Source: Helicobacter fennelliae (GTDB lineage Bacteria > Campylobacterota > Campylobacteria > Campylobacterales > Helicobacteraceae). Taken from it: DNA of 64,000 bases. Positions 44,940-54,723 of this stretch are shown piece after piece. The notes under the pieces were generated by a model. It made no database searches, had not been told where the DNA came from, and saw only the letters and a list, made by a program, of their open reading frames with translations. The stretch's first letter is position 1, and each line of letters opens with the position of its first letter. The position numbers and the translations under genes are program-made. The stretch lies in contig NZ_UGIB01000001.1 in assembly GCF_900451005.1 (NCBI RefSeq), positions 1,054,001-1,118,000 on the forward strand, in the 5' to 3' direction.

Positions 44940-46124
44940 ATGAACAACACACAATCATGGAGTTTTAAGATCGCATTATTTGGGATCGCTGCGACAACTA
45001 TTTTGGGACCGACACTTCTAGCACCATCGCTTCCAAATCTACAAGAGCATTTCAAAGATATAGCCTATATACAGACGCTCTCAAAGCTTATCCTCACGCT
45101 TCCTGCGCTTTTTATTATGATTTTTTCACCTATCGCTGGATTTGTCTTAGCCAAGGGCAATAAGCTCAAAATCATCTTTAGCGCGCTTATTGTGTGGAGT
45201 CTTGTAGGGGCGAGTGGATATTTTTTGGATAATATTTATTTGCTTTTGCTCTCACGCGCGATTTTGGGGGTTGCCACGGCGTTTATTATGACTGGCATTG
45301 GCACGCTTTTGGGAGATTATTACAAAGGCGTTGCGCGAGAAAAAATGCTCGGATTGCAAAATTTCTTTATGGCATTTGGCGGGGCGATTTTTCTTATTAT
45401 CGGCGGATTACTTGCAAATATCAGTTGGAAATATCCATTTCTTGTCTATCTAAGCGGGATTTTTATCCTTATTTATGCGATATTTAAGCTCTTTGAGCCT
45501 CCACACATCGCGCATACTTCTACACATAGCAAACATTTAGCATTTCGTATTGGCAAATTTATTCCTATTTATGGTTTGGCGTTTTTTGCTATGGCAGTTT
45601 TTTATATGATTCCCACACAGATTCCATTTTTTATCACCCATATCTTGCAAAAGCCAAATTCTTCCATTGGCGTATCAATGGCGACTGCAAGCGTTGCTAC
45701 GGCTATTTTTGGGCTTTTTTATAATCGCTTAAGATCATATCTTAGTATCGCGCGCATTTCATCATTTGCCCTTATGCTTATGGGCTGTGGATTCTTGTGT
45801 ATTGGGGTTTTTCATAGCTATATTATGCTTCTTATCGCTCTTATACTTATCGGGGCTTCGCTTGCGTTTTTCCTCGTTAATAATAGCTCATGGCTTTTTG
45901 CACTTGCCAAAGATTATGAGCGACCAAAAGCGTATGGATTTTTGGCAAGTTTTTTGTTTATGGGGCAGTTTAGCTCGCCATTTATCACTCAACCTTTTGT
46001 GGAATATTTTGGACTCACGCAGATGTTTGTCCTCTTTGGGTGTGTGATTTTGGGCTTTTGCTTTATCTCACTTTTTTATAACCCAAATATCACATTTAGC
46101 TCGCAATCAAGCGATAATCCATAG
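44940..46124 (+). CDS. MFS transporter
   Basis: 394 residues with about 12 membrane spans in two halves. The region between helices 2 and 3 reads FSPIAGFVLAKGNKLKIIFS, and RAILGVATAFIMTGIGTLLG is the helix 4 motif found in drug/H+ antiporters of the MFS. The substrate is unknown; drug or small-molecule efflux is as likely as uptake. ATG 44940 follows AAAAGGAGAACAA. The 295-base gap before it has two similar GGAGAA stretches and no gene. Confidence 0.8.
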   Translation: MNNTQSWSFKIALFGIAATTILGPTLLAPSLPNLQEHFKDIAYIQTLSKLILTLPALFIMIFSPIAGFVLAKGNKLKIIFSALIVWSLVGASGYFLDNIYLLLLSRAILGVATAFIMTGIGTLLGDYYKGVAREKMLGLQNFFMAFGGAIFLIIGGLLANISWKYPFLVYLSGIFILIYAIFKLFEPPHIAHTSTHSKHLAFRIGKFIPIYGLAFFAMAVFYMIPTQIPFFITHILQKPNSSIGVSMATASVATAIFGLFYNRLRSYLSIARISSFALMLMGCGFLCIGVFHSYIMLLIALILIGASLAFFLVNNSSWLFALAKDYERPKAYGFLASFLFMGQFSSPFITQPFVEYFGLTQMFVLFGCVILGFCFISLFYNPNITFSSQSSDNP

Positions 46125-46147
46125 TCTGCAAACTCTTTGCGTTTATC

Positions 46148-46177
46148 TTGACAACTTAAGCTAAGTTTCGTTATAAT
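46148..46177 (+). promoter_or_regulatory. Strong sigma-70 promoter for the tRNA cluster
   Basis: TTGACA (46148-46153), an 18-base spacer and TATAAT (46172-46177), both exact consensus boxes. Transcription would start near 46184, about 18 bases before tRNA-Pro. A -35 this good is rare in Helicobacter, where extended -10 elements dominate, and suits a stable RNA operon. Confidence 0.85.
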
Positions 46178-46201
46178 CGCTACTTTTTAAAGTTAAAGTA
46201 T

Positions 46202-46279
46202 CGGGGCGTAGCGCAGTCTGGTTAGCGCACTTGGTTTGGGACCAAGGGGTCGAAGGTTCGAATCCTTTCGCCCCGACCA
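46202..46279 (+). tRNA. tRNA-Pro (anticodon TGG)
   Basis: 78 bases including an encoded CCA. Acceptor CGGGGCG/CGCCCCG, anticodon stem CTTGG/CCAAG around TTTGGGA (TGG), T arm GGTTCGAATCC. First of four tandem tRNAs. Confidence 0.97.
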
Positions 46280-46325
46280 TTTTAGACATTTCATTTTGAA
46301 ACTGCATAGTCTTACTTCATTGTCT

Positions 46326-46403
46326 GGTGGGTGTAGCTCAGTTGGTTAGAGCATCAGTTTGTGGCACTGAGGGTCGTGGGTTCGAGCCCCATCTCCCACC
46401 CCA
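46326..46403 (+). tRNA. tRNA-His (anticodon GTG)
   Basis: Acceptor GTGGGTG preceded by the G(-1) typical of tRNA-His and paired with C73; anticodon loop TTGTGGC (GTG); T arm GGTTCGAGCCC; encoded CCA. One mismatch appears near the end of the acceptor stem. Confidence 0.96.
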
Positions 46404-46409
46404 TTTTAT

Positions 46410-46486
46410 GCGTTCGTAGCTCAATTGGATAGAGCATCAGACTTCGGATCTGAGGGTTAGGGGTTCGACTCCCTTCGAGCGTGCCA
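46410..46486 (+). tRNA. tRNA-Arg (anticodon TCG)
   Basis: 77 bases with CCA. Anticodon stem TCAGA/TCTGA around CTTCGGA, so the anticodon is TCG. D arm AGCTCAATTGGATAGAGC and T arm GGTTCGACTCC are standard. Only six bases separate it from tRNA-His. Confidence 0.96.
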
Positions 46487-46512
46487 TTAATGATAGTTTT
46501 GTTTTGCTATTT

Positions 46513-46589
46513 GCGCTCATAGCTCAGCTGGATAGAGCAACGGCCTTCTAAGCCGTAGGTCAGAGGTTCGAATCCTCTTGGGCGTGCCA
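46513..46589 (+). tRNA. tRNA-Arg (anticodon TCT)
   Basis: 77 bases with CCA. Anticodon stem ACGGC/GCCGT around CTTCTAA, so the anticodon is TCT. T arm GGTTCGAATCC. Last tRNA of the cluster; the next 250 bases hold no gene I can support. Confidence 0.96.
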
Positions 46590-46842
46590 CTGATATGCGA
46601 ATCCTCTATAATAATCTCACCTTTTTGATTTTATTTTTAATCTCATTTAAAATTTCGCTTCATATCCTCACTCCTTGCAGAATCCAAGTCTTGTTTGTCA
46701 AAATTTTTTGATAAATATTTTTTGCTTGAATGCTTGCAATATAAAAAGCCTTGATAAGACTTGTGATACACAGCAAAAGAAAAATTTTTTAAAAAAACGA
46801 CATTGCCAAATAAGCTTAAAAGGGCATTGTAGATTCTAGAAT

Positions 46843-47648
46843 CTACTCCCAAGTCAATGTAAAAGGCGCAACAATAAGCACAAAATCGTTACTCTCCCAA
46901 AAAGCCTGCGGAAAAAGATAATACCCCGAGAGTGCAGGCAAAATGAGACGCTGGTATGGAAGCTTCAATGGATAATGAGCCTGTATCAACCCTTCTAAAA
47001 AACTTGTGCAATACAATCGTCCCTCACTAGAATCCAACACAAAAGCGCGACCAACAAACCCAAGCGAATCCTGCGCTATCTGTGTGCGCAAAGATTTTGG
47101 TGCATTAAGACGTTTGAGTGCAAAGATATTTCCCTGTGCCAAAAAATCCTCCAATGTGCTGATAATCACCTGATTTGCATGGTTTTTGTCATCATCAGTG
47201 GTTGCATGGATTATTTGCAATGGCTCAAGCTCTACAATCATACCAACATGCGAGAATAGCGAATGACTCAACTCTGCTATAACCTTACTCTCAAAGTTTA
47301 ATCCTTTGCGAAAAATAATATCACCTTTTTGTGCGTAAGCGCGAATATCTTGGATCGCGCGAGCAGAAGAGATGGAACGTATAGAATGCGCAGAGGAATA
47401 TATAGGAGAATGCGTAGCAAGAGATGCAAGAGGCACAAAAAAAGTAGAAGATGTAGAAAAGTAAAAGACGCAAAAGTAGGCGCAAAAGCTACATTAAGCG
47501 GAGTGTTTGCAGGACATTTGAGATTTTTATGTGGATTCTGCTCTGCGTGCAGGGTGTTTGCGACATAAGCAGCCACCAACAAACCTAGCCAACCAAAAAG
47601 CCAACTAGGCACAAAAAGTTGTTTTAGCACGATAAAGCTATGTTGCAA
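46843..47648 (-). pseudogene. YiiX-type papain-like (NlpC/P60 superfamily) hydrolase, frameshifted
   Basis: The main part (frame from 47436) has GDIIFRKGLNFESKVIAELS, HSLFSHVGMIVEL with a candidate His, and GRLYCTSFLEGLI with the Cys of a permuted papain-like fold (DUF830/YiiX). The N-terminus is in another frame from TTG 47648, with a membrane segment (SWLFGWLGLLVAAYVANTL). Adding one T to the TTTT near 47460 would join them as ASFTFSTSSTFFVPLAS. Such enzymes cleave lipids or peptidoglycan-linked bonds in the envelope. It may be a pseudogene or a slippery-tract ON/OFF gene. Confidence 0.6.
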
Positions 47649-47650
47649 AA

Positions 47651-48073
47651 TTACTTAACTAAAATCTTCCACTCATCTTTAATCTTAATAAGCGTAGCAT
47701 GATCTTTTTCTACGGTGCCGTTATTAAACACAATATCCAAATCCACATACGCCTTAGAAGGATCTGTCTCATCTAAAGCGGTTTTAGTCGCTTTGATTTC
47801 CTTGATTCCGCCATTATCAGCTGCTTTTTTCTTTGAAGAAGCACTAGCCATTTCAAACTTACCATTCACCATTCGCTTTTCTTCATCACTCAATTTCTCA
47901 TCTTTGCCAAATGTTATGCCTTTAACACTTTTTTTGTCTCACCAGCATAGAGATTTTTTTGTCATCTCGACTGCTACATCTTCAGGCTTTGTATCGCCAC
48001 AGCCTGCGAAGCCAAAGATTCCACTAATGGCGATTGCGCAAAGTGTAAGTCTTATTGATTGTTTTGTTTTTAT
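47651..48073 (-). pseudogene. DUF4878-like lipoprotein, broken
   Basis: A lipoprotein signal (IRLTLCAIAISGIFGFAGCG) with a lipobox Cys is followed by EDVAVEMTKKSL. A short middle piece is out of frame (YAGETKKVLK reads one frame over), and DEEKRMVNGKFEMASASSKK to EWKILVK finishes at 47651. Without the two compensating indels the frame meets TGA at 47939. The pattern 'x-YAGE-x-K' and a beta-rich C-terminus fit DUF4878. After AAAGGATAC the first codon at the right distance is ATA (48073), so the start may also be damaged. Confidence 0.55.
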
Positions 48074-48296
48074 TGTATCCTTTGTTTGATTTATATAAGG
48101 TAGCGATTGTAGTAGATTTTTATTCGCATGTCGCACGATATATAAGAAAAGTTGCAAATTTTATCCATATCTTTATATTTCCTAAACTTGCTTTGAATAA
48201 ATCTTTAGCAAGCTTATAAGATAATGTATGTTTTAGATTCTAGAACGTTTAAGAATCAAGTATGCCAAAATCTAAACTAGCTAGAATCTATACTAT

Positions 48297-49544
48297 CTAC
48301 ACTCGCACTTGTCCATCGCCATGGATTATATATTTGCTCGTGCATAGATCTTGCGCGCCCATAGGACCTCTTGCGTGAAGTTTTTGTGTGCTAATGCCAA
48401 TCTCCGCACCCAAGCCAAACTCTCCCCCATCACTAAAGCGAGTCGAAGCATTGATATACACCACCGCAGAATCCACTTCGCTTACAAATCTCTCGCCCAT
48501 TGTGTAGTTTTCTGTGATGATTGCCTCGCTATGCCCAGAGCCATAGGTATTGATATGCGCGATCGCCTCATCTGTGGATTGGACGATTTTGATAGCTAGA
48601 ATCTTATCGTTAAATTCCCTCCCAAAGTCACCAGCCTCCGCACGCATAATATCAATCACCTCAATTGTTTGCGCACAGCCTTTAAGTAGTACTTCTGCTT
48701 CTTGCATCGCTTGATGAAGCAATGGCAAAAATTCTGTGGCAATCTCACGATGAACGAGCACTGCCTCAACCGCATTACATGCGCTTGGACGCGATATTTT
48801 GGCATTGAGGCAAATCTCAAGTGCCATTTTTAGATTTGCGCTTTTTTCGACATAAATATGACAAACGCCTTTATTATGCATAATCACAGGGATTTTAGTA
48901 TGCTGCAAGACAAAATCAATCAACCCTTCTCCTCCGCGCGGAATCACCACATCGATGTATTCTTTTGCTTGAAGCATGGTAATCATTTTTTCTCGTGCAG
49001 AATCTGCCAAAAAATACACCACTTCTCTTGGCAATCCAGCCATAGATAGCGCATCTTGGATAATTTCAGCCAAAAAGGCATTTGAATGTATCGCTTCTTT
49101 GCCTCCGCGCAATACTACTCCATTTCCAGACTTGATACATAATGCTGCTGCATCTATGGTTACATTTGGGCGCGATTCATAAATCATACCCACAACCCCC
49201 AAAGGCACTTTCACTTTTCTAAGTCTCATTCCATTTGCAAGCGTGCTTCCGCTTATCACCTCGCCGATGACTTCATCTTGCAAGGCTATTTGCTCGATAG
49301 CTTTTATCATAGAATCTATCTGCTTATCTTCTAGCCTCAAGCGATCGATTAGAGATTGGCTTAAGTGAGATTGCATAGCATTTATGAGGTCTTTTTGATT
49401 ATGGGCTTTGATCTCTTCTCTGCGTGTATTAAGCAAATGCGCGATATATGTGAGTGCTTCATTTCTCTGTAAGGCTGATTTAGCTAAGTGCTTGGCATTT
49501 TGTTTGAGCTTTTGCAAATCTTCTAACATCATCTCTGATTCCAT
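48297..49544 (-). CDS. proA: Glutamate-5-semialdehyde dehydrogenase (gamma-glutamyl phosphate reductase)
   Basis: 415 residues. VPLGVVGMIYESRPNVTIDA, GNGVVLRGGKEAIHSN and the catalytic Cys region SRPSACNAVEAVLVH are diagnostic, and the end GPMGAQDLCTSKYIIHGDGQ is typical. It reduces gamma-glutamyl phosphate in proline synthesis. The start is ATG 49544 because GGAGGT lies five bases upstream; an ATG 12 bases earlier overlaps that site. proB lies 30 bases upstream on the same strand. Confidence 0.97.
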   Translation of the reverse strand: MESEMMLEDLQKLKQNAKHLAKSALQRNEALTYIAHLLNTRREEIKAHNQKDLINAMQSHLSQSLIDRLRLEDKQIDSMIKAIEQIALQDEVIGEVISGSTLANGMRLRKVKVPLGVVGMIYESRPNVTIDAAALCIKSGNGVVLRGGKEAIHSNAFLAEIIQDALSMAGLPREVVYFLADSAREKMITMLQAKEYIDVVIPRGGEGLIDFVLQHTKIPVIMHNKGVCHIYVEKSANLKMALEICLNAKISRPSACNAVEAVLVHREIATEFLPLLHQAMQEAEVLLKGCAQTIEVIDIMRAEAGDFGREFNDKILAIKIVQSTDEAIAHINTYGSGHSEAIITENYTMGERFVSEVDSAVVYINASTRFSDGGEFGLGAEIGISTQKLHARGPMGAQDLCTSKYIIHGDGQVRV

Positions 49545-49587
49545 TTTTACCTCCATGTTTTGTTTGCAATTTTTTATTTACATCTAT

Positions 49588-50727
49588 CTATAAAAGCGAC
49601 ACATCATCGATATGCACGATTTCATCGCAAAATTTATACCCCAAAATCTTACTTATTTCACTTGAATCAAAGCCCATGATTTTAAGGATTTCATTTGAGC
49701 TGTATCGCACTTTTGCGCGTGCTATTTCTTGGTTTTTTGTATCTACAAGTAGCACGACATCACCCGCTGCAAATCTCCCCTCACAACCTCTAATCCCCTT
49801 TGCCAAAAGCGATTTATGCGCCAAAATTGCCTTTTTTGCACCATCATCAATGATTACAGATCCTTTTGGTATCGTAGCATTTTGAAGCCAGAATTTGCGT
49901 TTTTTGAGTGGTGCGTGATGTGTAATGTGTGAAAAATAAGTCCCGATTTGCTCTCCTGCAAAAAACCTTTGTATATTTTGCGCTTCGCTCCCTTTGATAA
50001 TCGCCACATCACAGCCTATGCTTAATGCTTTTTTTGTGGCGTTGAGTTTTGATTTCATTCCGCCTGTGCCGACTTTTGAGACACTTTCTCCAGCCAAAGA
50101 CATAATTTTTTCATCAATATATTTGACTTCATGAATGAGCATTGCGTTTTTGTCCTCGCTTGGATTTGCCGTATAAAGCCCATTGACATCAGAGAGGATA
50201 AGTAGCAAATCCGCATCAACAATCCCTGCTACCATTGCTCCTAAATTATCATTATCCCCAAAAGTTTCGATGTATTTGAGCTCATCGATGACAATTGTAT
50301 CATTTTCATTGATGATAGCAATCACATTAAGCTCCAAAAGTTTCTTGAGTGCCGATCGCGCATACAAAAATCCTTTGCGATTGGCAAGGTCATTTTTTGT
50401 AAGCAGAATCTGAGCGACATTGAGATTGTGCTTACTAAAAGCTTGCTCATAAGTCCAGATGAGTCGCGCTTGTCCTACTGCCGCGCTTGCTTGCTTGCTG
50501 ATTATATCTTTTGGGCGCGATTTAAAGCCCAAAAGCTTAAACCCAGAAGCAACCGCTCCTGATGAGACGATCACAATATTTGGAATCTGTGCTTTAAGTT
50601 TGGCTATCTGTGAAGCAAGCGCGTTTATATGATCGCTATATAGCCCATTTTCACCCGCTAGGATTGAGCTGCCTATTTTGATTACAAGTGTGCGGATTGG
50701 CTTAGCAAAAGATCGCGTTTGTGTCAT
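49588..50727 (-). CDS. proB: Glutamate 5-kinase
   Basis: 379 residues: an amino-acid kinase domain (LVIKIGSSILAG, VIVSSGAVASG, INENDTIV, FGDNDNLGAMVAG and VGTGGMKSKLNATKKAL) and a C-terminal PUA domain (GSVIIDDGAKKAILAHKSLL through YSSNEILKIMGF). It makes gamma-glutamyl phosphate for proA downstream. Its ATG shares one base with the stop of the AsmA-like gene (TAATG), so translation is probably coupled. Confidence 0.97.
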   Translation of the reverse strand: MTQTRSFAKPIRTLVIKIGSSILAGENGLYSDHINALASQIAKLKAQIPNIVIVSSGAVASGFKLLGFKSRPKDIISKQASAAVGQARLIWTYEQAFSKHNLNVAQILLTKNDLANRKGFLYARSALKKLLELNVIAIINENDTIVIDELKYIETFGDNDNLGAMVAGIVDADLLLILSDVNGLYTANPSEDKNAMLIHEVKYIDEKIMSLAGESVSKVGTGGMKSKLNATKKALSIGCDVAIIKGSEAQNIQRFFAGEQIGTYFSHITHHAPLKKRKFWLQNATIPKGSVIIDDGAKKAILAHKSLLAKGIRGCEGRFAAGDVVLLVDTKNQEIARAKVRYSSNEILKIMGFDSSEISKILGYKFCDEIVHIDDVSLL

Positions 50728-52784
50728 TATCTAAACAATCCTTTGAGGTTGTTAAGTTTTTGCTTTGTTTTCTCATCAAGCTGCTTACCAAGCTCTTTTT
50801 GCAGAATCTGCCCTGCTTGATTTTTGAGTAATTCACCAAAATCCACCTCGACATTTGGCGAGGTTGCATTGCCGGTTAATTTCACTTGTATGCGATTGTC
50901 TTTTATCGCAGTATTGAGATTGGCATTTATAGTGCTTTTTTCTAAATCAAGCACGATATTTTTGCCATTGAGGCTAAAATCCCCGCTTTTCATATCAAGC
51001 ACAGAAGTTGTTACAAGCCCCTTTATCTCACTATCAAGCACGATATTATTAAATAATGCTCCTGTCATATCAAATTTTGTGGTTTTTGCGATTGTGTCTG
51101 TGAGCTGACTTTTGAGAAATTGCCCATTTGATAATGTGCTTTTGAGATTCCCAGAGCTTTTGGTTGTATTGTATGCAAGATTCCCATTAAGCTTTGCGCT
51201 AAAGACTTGCGGATATTGTGCCATTTTGAGTAAAGAGATGAGGTCAAGATCTTTGATGTGTGCTTGCAGAGTATCATCATTTAAAGTCGCATTTACATCG
51301 CCACCTAAGCTTTGGGTATGAAAGGTTGCTTTGAGCTTGTCTGCTAGCTCTACTTCGCCATTAGCGACAATCTCCCCAGCAAGCTTGATTCCAGTGAGGA
51401 ATTGTAGCTTTGATAAATCCGGCAAAATCGCTGTATAAAGCGTGTTTAGATGTGTGGTATTGAGATTGATTTTTGCATTTGAGAGTTGCACTTTGGCTAA
51501 TGCAGAATCTAGCACAAAATCCAAATCCCCAACGCCTTTATTGATTGTCGCTTCACTTTTACTTGTAAAAGCAGTATTTGGCATATCAAGATTAAAGTTT
51601 TGCTTGATTGGGGCATTATTGGTGATACCTTTGAGCGTGGAGACTACTTGCAAGCTTATGCCCTTATCAAAATCCCAAATCGTGCCAGAGGCATTCTCAT
51701 TTGCGCTGATGTATTGAGGCTGATAGAGCATATAAAGGACATTTTGGACTTTGAGATTCTGAATATCAAAAGCGACTTTTTCCAATGCCAAATTTACAAG
51801 CGATACATTATAAGAAGTTTGAGAATCCGCGACATCACTCACACCTTGCACTTGCATAGATTTTTGATCGCCACTCATTGTCCCATTTGTCTTAAACGCC
51901 CCACGCACTTTTGTCCCAATAAGCGGTGTAAATGCGCTTAAATCGCTAAGATTGACATTATAAGTGCTATTTGTCTGAAGTGTATTGACATTGCTTTCGC
52001 CATTTGAAGTGATTTTGCCGATGTTTGAATCAAACACAAATTGATGTTTTAATAGCATATCATCAAATAAGCCTTGAAGCTGCATTACAAAATTTGTCTT
52101 TGGCACATCAATCCCAAAATCTTTTTTGATGAAGCTTTGATTAAACGCGCCGTTTTTAAGTGTAAGCAATGCTTTGCCATCAAAGGATTGGATCTGCTCT
52201 TTGCCATTTTGCTTGCTCTCACCCGTGATAAGCGCGCTTAATTCTAAAAGCCCAGAGACATAAGGCTTTTTGCCAATAAGTGCGAGAATCTCATCGATAT
52301 GAAGATGAGTGATATTTGCCTTGATATGCGTAGGTGCGAGATTTGTTAGCTTGATATTCATCAATGTATCAGATTCTGCTATATCGCTTTGCATAGCGAC
52401 TTCAAGCTCATCAAAAACCTTGCCTTGGATTGTTGATTGGAGTGTAAATGCGCTACTTCCAAGCTCAAGCCCTGCCATATTGCTAAATACTGACATATCA
52501 TTGACTTTTGCATCAAGGGCTAAATCAAGATTGAGTGTAAAGATATTGTATGAGCCTTGCAAAGTGATAAGGACTTGCTGCTCTTTGGCGATTTTGATAT
52601 TGATGTATTTTAAGCCAAACGAAAACTCCTCTAATGTCAGTGCAATAGGCGAATATTTAGTGATTTGAGATTGCAAAATGGGCTTAGCAATCGCATTGCC
52701 TATCGGGCTAAAAACAAACACATAAATAAGCAATAACAATCCAAGCACAATACCTAAACACCATAATAAAAATTTCTTCATCAA
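50727..52784 (-). CDS. AsmA/TamB-like inner-membrane-anchored protein
   Basis: 685 residues. An N-terminal anchor (FLLWCLGIVLGLLLLIYVFV) is followed by a long beta-rich periplasmic part with many short repeats of hydrophobic alternation (LTLEEFSFGLKYINIKI, SGLLELSALITGESK, IKLAGEIVANGEVEL) and a C-terminal helix. AsmA-like proteins bridge the periplasm and help move phospholipids or assemble outer membrane. The C-terminus ATSPNVEVDFGELLKNQAG matches the usual AsmA end. Overlaps folP by 4 bases and proB by 1. The start has two ATGs in a row. Confidence 0.72.
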   Translation of the reverse strand: MMKKFLLWCLGIVLGLLLLIYVFVFSPIGNAIAKPILQSQITKYSPIALTLEEFSFGLKYINIKIAKEQQVLITLQGSYNIFTLNLDLALDAKVNDMSVFSNMAGLELGSSAFTLQSTIQGKVFDELEVAMQSDIAESDTLMNIKLTNLAPTHIKANITHLHIDEILALIGKKPYVSGLLELSALITGESKQNGKEQIQSFDGKALLTLKNGAFNQSFIKKDFGIDVPKTNFVMQLQGLFDDMLLKHQFVFDSNIGKITSNGESNVNTLQTNSTYNVNLSDLSAFTPLIGTKVRGAFKTNGTMSGDQKSMQVQGVSDVADSQTSYNVSLVNLALEKVAFDIQNLKVQNVLYMLYQPQYISANENASGTIWDFDKGISLQVVSTLKGITNNAPIKQNFNLDMPNTAFTSKSEATINKGVGDLDFVLDSALAKVQLSNAKINLNTTHLNTLYTAILPDLSKLQFLTGIKLAGEIVANGEVELADKLKATFHTQSLGGDVNATLNDDTLQAHIKDLDLISLLKMAQYPQVFSAKLNGNLAYNTTKSSGNLKSTLSNGQFLKSQLTDTIAKTTKFDMTGALFNNIVLDSEIKGLVTTSVLDMKSGDFSLNGKNIVLDLEKSTINANLNTAIKDNRIQVKLTGNATSPNVEVDFGELLKNQAGQILQKELGKQLDEKTKQKLNNLKGLFR

Positions 52785-53941
52785 TACTCCTTTGTAGATG
52801 ATATATCTTGAGATAATGCCTCATACACCCTTAGCATATCCAAATGCTCTTGGTAATTATGCACGCGCAAAATACTTGCGCCATTTTGCAATGCTAATAA
52901 ATGCAAGCTCAATGTCCCGCTTAGTCGATTGGCGGTATTGTCTTGATGTGTGATAGCACCAATGGTTGATTTATTGCTCGCACCGACTAATAATTCTAAT
53001 CCAAAATGCTTAAAATGACTCAAATGTTGAATGAGTGATAGATTTTGCGTGATAGATTTTGCAAACCCAAACCCAATATCCAAAATAATCTCACCCGCGC
53101 CACAATCGCGCAATTTAGCGATTTTTCTCTCAAAAAACATATCAATCTCACCAAATAAATCGCTATATTCTGTAAGTTGTGCCATATTTTTAGGTGTGCC
53201 TTTTGAGTGCATAAGCACCACATCAGCACCAAATGCCCCAATCACTTCAAACATTTTTTCATCTGCTAAGCCACTCACATCATTAACGATACGAAATCCA
53301 GAATCTAGCGCAAAATCCGCAGTTTGCGGATTATAAGTATCGATTGAAAAAGTTGTGTGCTTATATAATTGATGATGTTTGATATACGCGCACACTTCAG
53401 AGAGTCGCTCTATCTCGACTTTGTAGTCGATTAGCTCACTTCCGGGGCGCGAGCTTGCCGCACCAATATCAATCAATGGTGCTTGCATAGCGATTAGATT
53501 CTGGATTTTTGCTATCGCTTCTTGCGGAGAATGCCTAGAATCTGCGTGAAAACTATCAGGCGTGAGATTGATGATTGCCATAAGGCGCGGTTTGTATTGC
53601 TTGGCATTAAGATGTGAAGCAAGGGTTTTGGCTAGAGCTTTGAGCCCAAAAGGTTGCATAGCGCATTTGTCAATCACACGCAAAAGTTGAGACTTTGTGG
53701 CGATAAGAAGTGCGTTGTAGGATTTTGGCTCGCACAAAATCGCCTCTCTTGGAGTGGCTAAATCCCCACCGACACTTACAAGCTCTTGCTTGAGAATCTG
53801 AAGCTGTGTGATTGTTAGGGATTGAAGCAAAAAAGTATAAACCTCACCTTTAGCGTGCATAATTTTTTTGCCCATAGGCTCGCAGTTAATTGTCTCAAGC
53901 ATAGATGAGAGTAAAGCAGGATTTAATCGTTGTGTATTCAT
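52781..53941 (-). CDS. folP: Dihydropteroate synthase
   Basis: 386 residues, longer than the usual 270-280 because of an N-terminal extension of about 110 residues, as in H. pylori. The TIM-barrel core begins RLMAIINLTPDSFHADSRH (loop 1) and has IDIGAASSRPGSELIDY (loop 2), FSIDTYNP, IVNDVSGL, VVLMHSKGTPKNM and ASNKSTIGAI-like ends. It joins pterin pyrophosphate and pABA in folate synthesis and is the sulfonamide target. It overlaps holB by four bases. Confidence 0.95.
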   Translation of the reverse strand: MNTQRLNPALLSSMLETINCEPMGKKIMHAKGEVYTFLLQSLTITQLQILKQELVSVGGDLATPREAILCEPKSYNALLIATKSQLLRVIDKCAMQPFGLKALAKTLASHLNAKQYKPRLMAIINLTPDSFHADSRHSPQEAIAKIQNLIAMQAPLIDIGAASSRPGSELIDYKVEIERLSEVCAYIKHHQLYKHTTFSIDTYNPQTADFALDSGFRIVNDVSGLADEKMFEVIGAFGADVVLMHSKGTPKNMAQLTEYSDLFGEIDMFFERKIAKLRDCGAGEIILDIGFGFAKSITQNLSLIQHLSHFKHFGLELLVGASNKSTIGAITHQDNTANRLSGTLSLHLLALQNGASILRVHNYQEHLDMLRVYEALSQDISSTKEY

Positions 53942-54705
53942 TGCTTGACTCGGATTTTGTTATGCACCATAAGTAATAATGGCAAAAGTGTATGCTGGAT
54001 TTTGCGATAATTATCAACCTCTACAATCGCCTCATCAAACATATCAAGCTCATCTTCTTCAAGTTTGATATTTAGCTTATGGAGCGCAAATAAAAGCGAT
54101 TGGACAAGCTCTCTTGCTTTGATTCTGCTATCTTTTGTAGAATTTGTTTTTGTAGAGCTTGCTTTTGCGCTACTATTATCCTTCGCGCTATTTGCTTTTG
54201 TGGTGCTATCTTTTGTGTCATTTGCGTTTGTAGAGCTTGTATCTGTGTCATCATTATTGCTACCATCATTGTTGCTTGCCTTGCTGGTGTTGGCTTTGAG
54301 AAAATGTGTGATTTTTTCCAAATCAATCTTATACAAATCAAGCTCAAAATCAGCAAGTGTTTTTTCTTTGCGATCTAGCTCGATCATCATACGCGATCTT
54401 ATTGTCGGCAGGAGGGCGTTTTTGTTTTTGGTGATGATGACAAATTCAATATTATTTGGAGGCTCTTCTAAGACTTTGAGTAGCGCACTTTGTGCGTCCT
54501 CGCCAAAGGCTTGCGCGGCGATAATGATTGTTTTTTTGCTCTCTGAAGTGAGATGAGCTTGCCTGATAATCTCTCGTGCATCTTTGATTTTAAGCGGATC
54601 ATTCTCATTAAATACACGAAAATCACTCGCAGCCAAACCCTGCTTTGTTTTTGCAATCGCTTCAGATATATCATCTGTCAAAATAATCCGCCCTGTGTAA
54701 TTCAT
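53938..54705 (-). CDS. holB: DNA polymerase III delta-prime subunit
   Basis: 255 residues. KIKDAREIIRQAHLTSESKK, IIIAAQAFGEDAQSALLKVLEEPPNN and NALLPTIRSRMMI are the AAA+-like core of the clamp loader subunit, without a P-loop. Residues about 139-194 are a low-complexity run of Asn, Asp, Ser, Thr, Lys and Ala (for example NANDTKDSTTKANSAKDN) not expected in the family. The C-terminal helices then resume. The position between folP and hobA matches H. pylori hp1231. Confidence 0.88.
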   Translation of the reverse strand: MNYTGRIILTDDISEAIAKTKQGLAASDFRVFNENDPLKIKDAREIIRQAHLTSESKKTIIIAAQAFGEDAQSALLKVLEEPPNNIEFVIITKNKNALLPTIRSRMMIELDRKEKTLADFELDLYKIDLEKITHFLKANTSKASNNDGSNNDDTDTSSTNANDTKDSTTKANSAKDNSSAKASSTKTNSTKDSRIKARELVQSLLFALHKLNIKLEEDELDMFDEAIVEVDNYRKIQHTLLPLLLMVHNKIRVKQ

Positions 54706-54723
54706 CTGATTTATTCCAAATAT

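Noticed and set aside
46643-46852. A 69-codon frame on the minus strand after the tRNA cluster
   Set aside because: No credible ribosome site or family signature, and it overlaps the end of the hydrolase gene; treated as chance.
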